Shown here: positions 58,307 to 64,000 of the stretch, piece by piece
How the letters are laid out: the number at the start of each line of letters is the position of its first letter
How positions within the stretch are numbered: position 1 is the stretch's first letter
From: Streptomyces hilarionis
GTDB lineage: Bacteria; Actinomycetota; Actinomycetes; Streptomycetales; Streptomycetaceae
Length of the DNA: 64,000 nucleotides
Direction of reading: 5' to 3'
Assembly (NCBI RefSeq): GCF_024539675.1
Contig: NZ_JAHHIT010000043.1
Location: 32,785-96,784 of the forward strand
The notes under the pieces: generated by a model
The model's input: the letters and a program-made list of their open reading frames with translations, nothing else
Database searches by the model: none
What the model was told of the DNA's origin: nothing
Translations under genes and position numbers: made by a program

Positions 58307-59101
58307 GTGAGCGGAGCCACGGGCGCCGGTACGTCTGCCGGTACGGACAAGAACGGCGGCGGCCGTGGCTCCGCCGCGCCCGAGGGGGACGCGCGTACGA
58401 CCGACGCGCGGGGCGCGGGGAGCGCCGAGGGCCGTGCGGCGGACACCCACACGACCCAGCTGAAGGCCATCAAGGCGCCCGTGGCCGACCCGCCCTCCTC
58501 CCCCTCGCCCTCGACCGACACGCAAGGCTCGAAGGGATCCCAGGGGGGAACCGTGACGGACACCCGAGGCCCGCAGGCCAAGAAGCCCGACGCCTCGCCG
58601 CTCCCCGGTGAGCGGCAGCCGCAGCAGCCCGCCGGGCCCTACCACCCGCCGCAGGCCTACCCGCCCCAGGCGGCCCCGGCGTCGACGGGAGCGGTACGGC
58701 GACCGCGCACCGGCGCCCGCACGGCGCCCCGTGTGCGCAAGGCGCGGCTGCGCGTGGCGAAGGCCGACCCGTGGTCGGTGATGAAGGTCAGCTTCCTGCT
58801 CTCCATCGCCCTCGGCATCTGCACGATCGTGGCGGCCGCCGTGCTGTGGATGGTTATGGACGCGATGGGCGTCTTCTCGACGGTCGGCGGCACGATCTCG
58901 GAGGCGACGGGCTCCAACGAGTCGAACGGCTTCGACCTCCAGTCGTTCCTCTCCCTCCCCCACGTGCTGATGTTCACGGCGATCATCGCGGTCATCGACG
59001 TCGTCCTCGCGACGGCGCTGGCGACCCTCGGCGCGTTCATCTACAACCTCTCCGCGGGCTTCGTCGGCGGCGTCGAACTGACGCTGGCCGAGGACGAGTG
59101 A
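58307..59101 (+). CDS. DUF3566 membrane protein
   Basis: 264 residues. A disordered N-terminal region (1-145) rich in Gly/Ala/Pro/Thr is followed by a basic segment (RVRKARLRVAKADPWSVMKVS) and two transmembrane helices (around LLSIALGICTIVAAAVLWMVMDAMG and TAIIAVIDVVLATALATLGAFIYNL) with an outer loop between. The family sits just after gyrA in actinobacteria; the mycobacterial neighbour is Rv0007. It is thought to be linked to cell division or wall machinery but has no proven role. GTG 58307 lies 18 nt after gyrA, so it is in the gyr operon. Confidence 0.9.
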   Translation: MSGATGAGTSAGTDKNGGGRGSAAPEGDARTTDARGAGSAEGRAADTHTTQLKAIKAPVADPPSSPSPSTDTQGSKGSQGGTVTDTRGPQAKKPDASPLPGERQPQQPAGPYHPPQAYPPQAAPASTGAVRRPRTGARTAPRVRKARLRVAKADPWSVMKVSFLLSIALGICTIVAAAVLWMVMDAMGVFSTVGGTISEATGSNESNGFDLQSFLSLPHVLMFTAIIAVIDVVLATALATLGAFIYNLSAGFVGGVELTLAEDE

Positions 59102-59155
59102 CCCGACCGCCACGAGGGCCGCGAGGCCCCGCGGAGTGCCCCGCGACTATCGATT

Positions 59156-59184
59156 TTGGGACTGCCCAGGTCGTGCGCTAATCT
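59156..59184 (+). promoter_or_regulatory. Candidate promoter of tRNA-Ile
   Basis: TTGGGA (59156-59161) and TAATCT (59179-59184) are separated by 17 nt, ending 40 nt before the tRNA. It fits the housekeeping consensus. Confidence 0.6.
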
Positions 59185-59224
59185 TCAGGAGTCAGCGCGC
59201 GGGACACACACCGCACAGCGCGGC

Positions 59225-59298
59225 GGGGCTATAGCTCAGTTGGTTAGAGCGCATCCCTGATAAGGATGAGGCCACAGGTTCAAATCCTGTTAGCCCCA
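59225..59298 (+). tRNA. ileT: tRNA-Ile (GAT anticodon)
   Basis: 74 nt, with CCA encoded directly after (59299-59301). The acceptor stem GGGGCTA pairs with TAGCCCC; the anticodon stem CATCC/GGATG encloses a CTGATAA loop with GAT at 59259-59261; the T-stem has ACAGG/CCTGT and the GGTTCAAATCC loop. It reads AUC/AUU codons. A strong terminator follows at once. Placement after gyrA-DUF3566 is conserved in actinobacteria. Confidence 0.98.
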
Positions 59299-59304
59299 CC
59301 AGCA

Positions 59305-59340
59305 CGAAGACCCCCGACCCTTCATGGTCGGGGGTCTTCG
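59305..59340 (+). terminator. Terminator after tRNA-Ile
   Basis: Perfect 15-bp stem CGAAGACCCCCGACC (59305-59319) with its complement (59326-59340), 6-nt loop. Confidence 0.9.
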
Positions 59341-59685
59341 GCGTTCACGGCCGCCGTCGGTGAGCCGGGGGTAGAGGGGGAGCGGGGCCCGGGCTGTTCC
59401 CCGGTCCGGTCGTCGCCCCTTGCGAGAAGGTCGTCCCCTGTCCGGACGGCGGGGGGTCGGCCGCACTCCTGCCGGACCGCGGTGGGCGCGACCGAGGGAG
59501 AGCCGGGTGGGGGTGGGCGCGACCGAGGGGGAGTCCTGGCCGGTCCGCCGGGTGATGTCCGGCCCGGCACGGGGTGCGGACATGGCGAAGGCCCGGGGGC
59601 TCCTGGGGAGCTGCCGGGCCTGTCCGTGCGGGCTGTACGCAAGTTCGCCGTTACGTCTGGTTCGGGTCGAGAGGGCGACAGCGGC
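59341..59685. other. Gene-free stretch with short direct repeats
   Basis: 345 nt between tRNA-Ile and a convergent secreted protein gene. Open frames here are low-complexity Arg/Pro/Gly sequence and look non-coding. The only structure seen is the direct repeat at 59481-59532. Confidence 0.55.
59481..59532. repeat. Two-copy 18-nt direct repeat
   Basis: GGTGGGCGCGACCGAGGG occurs at 59481-59498 and 59512-59529, each followed by GAG within a few bases (31-nt period). Confidence 0.7.
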
Positions 59686-60060
59686 TCAGCGCTGGAGGAG
59701 GACGGCCGGTTCGGCCGCGTCGGCCGGCTCGGCCGGCTCGCAGGAGGACGCGCCCTGCTCCGCCTGCTCCGAGTCGGGCAGGCCGCGGTGGCGGCAGCTG
59801 GGGGACTTGCCGTGTGCCTCGGCGCGGATGCGCTGCTTCATCGTGGGGGGAAGCGAGCGGGCCTGGGACCAGGGCCTGGGTGACACCGCCGCCGTCAGTT
59901 CCGGCGTGTGCGCGGTCGTCGCGCTCTCACCCGCCCGCACCGGCTCGGTCTGCGCCGGCGCCGCCGCGGCGGTCGTCGTGATGAGTCCGAGCGACGTGCA
60001 CAGCGCCAGGACGGCGGTGACGATGGCGGTCCACAGCTTCATGACCCGGTTCTCGGTCAT
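59686..60060 (-). CDS. Small secreted protein, DUF6344-like
   Basis: 124 residues. An N-terminal signal-like segment (KLWTAIVTAVLALCTSLGLI, about 8-27, then TTTAAAAPAQ) is followed by a variable region and the short conserved block RSLPPTMKQRIRAEAHGKSPSCRHRG, which I associate with DUF6344 proteins of streptomycetes. The tail is Ala/Glu/Pro/Ser-rich. No function is known. ATG 60060 has GAGGGG closely upstream. Confidence 0.72.
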   Translation of the reverse strand: MTENRVMKLWTAIVTAVLALCTSLGLITTTAAAAPAQTEPVRAGESATTAHTPELTAAVSPRPWSQARSLPPTMKQRIRAEAHGKSPSCRHRGLPDSEQAEQGASSCEPAEPADAAEPAVLLQR

Positions 60061-60408
60061 GGCCCCTCACTTTCGGGTTGGGCGATTTGCGTACTTTCCT
60101 CATGATGTGTATGGACGCCGCGAAGTGGTGGACCGACGCTCGCGGCGTGGCGTTGTTCCGATGAACACCACTCGGATGGCGGCAAAGGGCGGCAAAAGCG
60201 GAGGAAGGGGCGAGTAAGTAGCGATGTCGGGCGAAAATCACCCTCTGTGGAGGTGTGATCACCCTCCGATCGGAGCGGCGTCCTGCGCTCCTAATGCGCT
60301 GCCGAAGGCGGGAGTTGGGGGCGGGACGCAGGTCACCGATCGGTATCGGCCGGTGTGTATAGTCGGGCGCCAGAGGTCCCCAACGTCAAGGAAAGACGAG
60401 GTCGCGCG
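60061..60408. other. Divergent intergenic region before DLW-39
   Basis: 348 nt with no gene recognised. TATAGT (60358-60363) is a good -10 candidate for the DLW-39 gene, without a clear -35. The stretch 60075-60260 is less GC-rich than average. Confidence 0.5.
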
Positions 60409-60537
60409 GTGAAGAAGCTTCTCCTGGTCGCACTGGCCGCTATCGGCGGGCTCCTCGTGTACCGCCAGATCCAGGCGGATCGCGCCGAGCAGGACCTGTG
60501 GACGGAGGCGACCGACTCCGTGCCCACGGGTTCTTGA
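60409..60537 (+). CDS. DLW-39 family small membrane protein
   Basis: 42 residues: a basic start MKKLLLV, one hydrophobic segment (LLLVALAAIGGLLVYRQI in part) and an acidic end containing the family's D-L-W motif (ADRAEQDLWTEATDSV). DLW-39 proteins are short, conserved near gyrA/tRNA-Ile in actinobacteria and have no known function. GTG 60409 is preferred, with GACGAGG upstream, over the in-frame ATG at 60355. A hairpin follows 23 nt after the stop. Confidence 0.88.
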   Translation: MKKLLLVALAAIGGLLVYRQIQADRAEQDLWTEATDSVPTGS

Positions 60538-60560
60538 GCACCGATACCGAAGACTGAGCA

Positions 60561-60588
60561 GACCCCGGCCGCCGTAGCGGTCGGGGTC
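60561..60588 (+). terminator. Terminator after DLW-39
   Basis: 12-bp stem with one mismatch: GACCCCGGCCGC (60561-60572) and GCGGTCGGGGTC (60577-60588), loop CGTA, followed by TTGTGTT. Confidence 0.8.
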
Positions 60589-62232
60589 TTGTGTTGCACG
60601 AGGCCCCGAGCGGAGTTAGAAGCGGGCTTTTCGGACGCTCGTGCGCGATGCGCGGGTGCCGTGGGTGCGGGCGGGGCAGGATGGCCCACGTTCGGTGGAA
60701 GGCGAGGGGGCGGGGTCGATGGGCCGGCGTACGGGGCGACGGGGCGAGCGGCGGGGGCTCGCCGGACGGCGGGCCGTCGTACGGTTCACGGCCGTGGGCG
60801 CGCTGCTGTGCGCGTCGGCGGCGGCGCTGCCCGCGCCGGACGCCCTGGCCGCGCCCGACGTCCCGGCGTACGCCTTCTCCGACGACGTCCGCGCCGTGCA
60901 GGCGGCCACCGGCACCACCGGGGCCGCGGCGCTGACACCCGGCGCGACCTACCGCAGCTCCCTCGCGCTCCCCTCCGCGGCCGGGAACGAGAGCGAGAGC
61001 CCCGACGAGAGCCGGGGACAGGGACAAGAGCAGGAGCAGCAGGGGCGGGCGGGGGGAGCGGTCGCGAAGGCCTACTTCCGGCTCGAACTCGACGACGTCG
61101 CGAACGTCTACGTCGGTGTGACGGCCGTCCCGCGCGCGGGATCGGAGCTCGCCGCCGGCGACGGGATCAGCGTCTCCGTGCAGGACGCCGACAGCACCCC
61201 GTGCTCCCGTGACTCGGCGGTCGTCGGAGCGTCCAGGAGTCCGCAGCCGATCACGGCGTGGGGCGCGCGCGAGCTTCAGCCGGGCAGAGGGGCGTGCCAG
61301 AAGGCGGGGACGTACTACGTCATCGTCGAACGCACCCGGACGCGAGCCGGGGCGAGCGGCGGAACCGGTGCGGACGCCGGGCCGAGCGGCGGGCCCGGCG
61401 CGGGCGACGGCGCCGGTGTCCGCGCGGCGCAGGAGCCGTGGGAGCTGGAGATCGCGCCCGTCTCCGAGCCGGCCCTCGCGAGGACGGCCGCCACGAACGT
61501 GCCCAGGGCGTGGGACTCCGCCACCCCCACGCCCCCCACCGGCGCACCCGTGACCGTCCGGGGCGGGGCGGGCTTCGCCCGGGCGGCCGCCGTCGAACAG
61601 GGCGTCTGGCGCGACGAGATCGTTCCCGGGCAGACCCTCTTCTACAAGGTCCCCGTCGACTGGGGCCGCCAGGTGTCCGCCTCCGTCGACCTCGGCAGCG
61701 CGGACCGGAACTCCGGGTACGTGGTCGACGCCCTGGACATGACGCTCTACAACCCCGTGCGAGCCGAGGTCAAGGACGTGGACTTCGGCTACGGCGGCCG
61801 CCAGAAGTCGGCGGCGCTCGCGCCCGTGCCGCCGGTCCGGTACGTCAACCGGTACGCGTCCGCGAGCGCGACGAAGGCCCTGCGGTTCGCCGGCTCCTAC
61901 TACCTGGTCGTGCACCTCGCCGCCCAGGTGGGCGAGCGTTTCGGGGCGGGCCCCTACGGGCTGACGCTGCGCGTGCGGGTCGACGGGAGCGCGCAGGCCG
62001 CCCCGGGCTACGCGGGACGATCGGCGCCGCGTGGCTTCTTCGACGTGGGGGCCCGCGATCCCGAACTCCCGGCGGCGTCCGGCGTGACGAGGGCCGACGC
62101 GTCGGAAGACGGTGGCGCCCCGAAGGGCGACCCCGCCATGAAGGCCGTCGCCGTGGGCGGCATCGGCGCCGGAAGCGTGCTGCTGGCGGTGCTCGGCGTC
62201 TGGACGCTGACCGCCCGGCGCAGGGCCGCGGC

Positions 62233-63828
<1,596 letters not shown>

Positions 63829-64000
63829 GGCAGTGCGTCGCTCCTCCCCTCGGTCCCCGGGCCCCGGCCCCTTCGAGGACGCCCTCCCCTGCCCCTTCCC
63901 CCGCGAGGAGCGGTGCGACCCCCGTGCCCTGCGTGGGGAGCCGCGTGCGACCCACTCCCCGAGTCCTTTGTGTCTTGCGTGCCCCCGTACCCCCACCCCG

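Noticed and set aside
59266..59883. Plus-strand frames after tRNA-Ile, up to 265 codons (59420-60217)
   Set aside because: They start inside the tRNA terminator or in repeats and are antisense to the small secreted protein, which has a signal peptide and ribosome site.

Overview
The window is a contiguous piece of a Streptomyces chromosome centred on the replication origin. The evidence is the very high G+C content with G/C-rich third codon positions, frequent GTG/TTG starts, and the canonical origin set rpmH-dnaA-oriC-dnaN-gnd-recF-(DUF721)-gyrB-gyrA. A parB-parA pair, many GTTTCACGTGAAAC parS sites, and Streptomyces-type neighbours (femX, sigM-rsmA-trxB-trxA, ino1, a DLW-39 small protein) agree with this. 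Gene order resembles the S. coelicolor origin region as remembered; no alignment was run.

Layout. 1-6.5 kb: a flavohemoglobin running off the left edge, a double-GNAT protein, a GlcG/HbpS-like protein, an MFS exporter divergent from a MarR regulator, a second GNAT protein and a beta-lactamase-fold serine hydrolase. 6.6-12.5 kb: dnaB, a DnaA-box cluster, a MATE exporter, and the rpsF-ssb-rpsR-rplI operon. 12.6-21.5 kb: cell-wall genes (femX, an alanine-racemase-like protein, a GT87 membrane glycosyltransferase, a class A PBP), then padR and ino1. 21.5-35.2 kb: an MFS protein, an LppU/SCO3897-like protein, the CCA-adding enzyme, a DUF6049-type secreted protein, murJ, a membrane pseudokinase, sigM-rsmA and trxB-trxA. 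35.2-38.6 kb: a GNAT protein and parB/parA. 38.6-42.1 kb: a probable accessory insertion holding a small secreted protein and a 10-TM FtsX-like membrane protein. 42.2-45.8 kb: rsmG, jag, yidC, yidD, rnpA and rpmH on the minus strand. 46.1-59.1 kb: dnaA, oriC, dnaN, gnd, recF, a DciA-like gene, gyrB, gyrA and a DUF3566 protein on the plus strand. 59.2-64 kb: tRNA-Ile(GAT), a small secreted protein, DLW-39, a secreted/membrane protein, and a Ser/Thr protein kinase reading in convergently.

How it works together. DnaA binds roughly 20 boxes in oriC and smaller groups of boxes near dnaA, dnaB and dnaN-gnd. DnaB and the DciA-like protein supply helicase and loader, dnaN the clamp, and gyrAB the supercoiling. 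ParB loads on 14 exact parS copies, all on the dnaB/parAB side of dnaA in this window, and ParA moves the nucleoprotein complex. Six of the 14 parS copies lie in intervals between convergent genes, and in three of those intervals the site is the core of a longer perfect or near-perfect palindrome that could also stop transcription. Three more lie inside rsmA, parB and parA, always in the frame reading Val-Ser-Arg-Glu-Thr. These parS arrangements, the DnaA-box cluster beside dnaB, and the accessory locus between parA and rsmG are the observations most worth following. No CRISPR array, rRNA, insertion sequence or prophage was seen.
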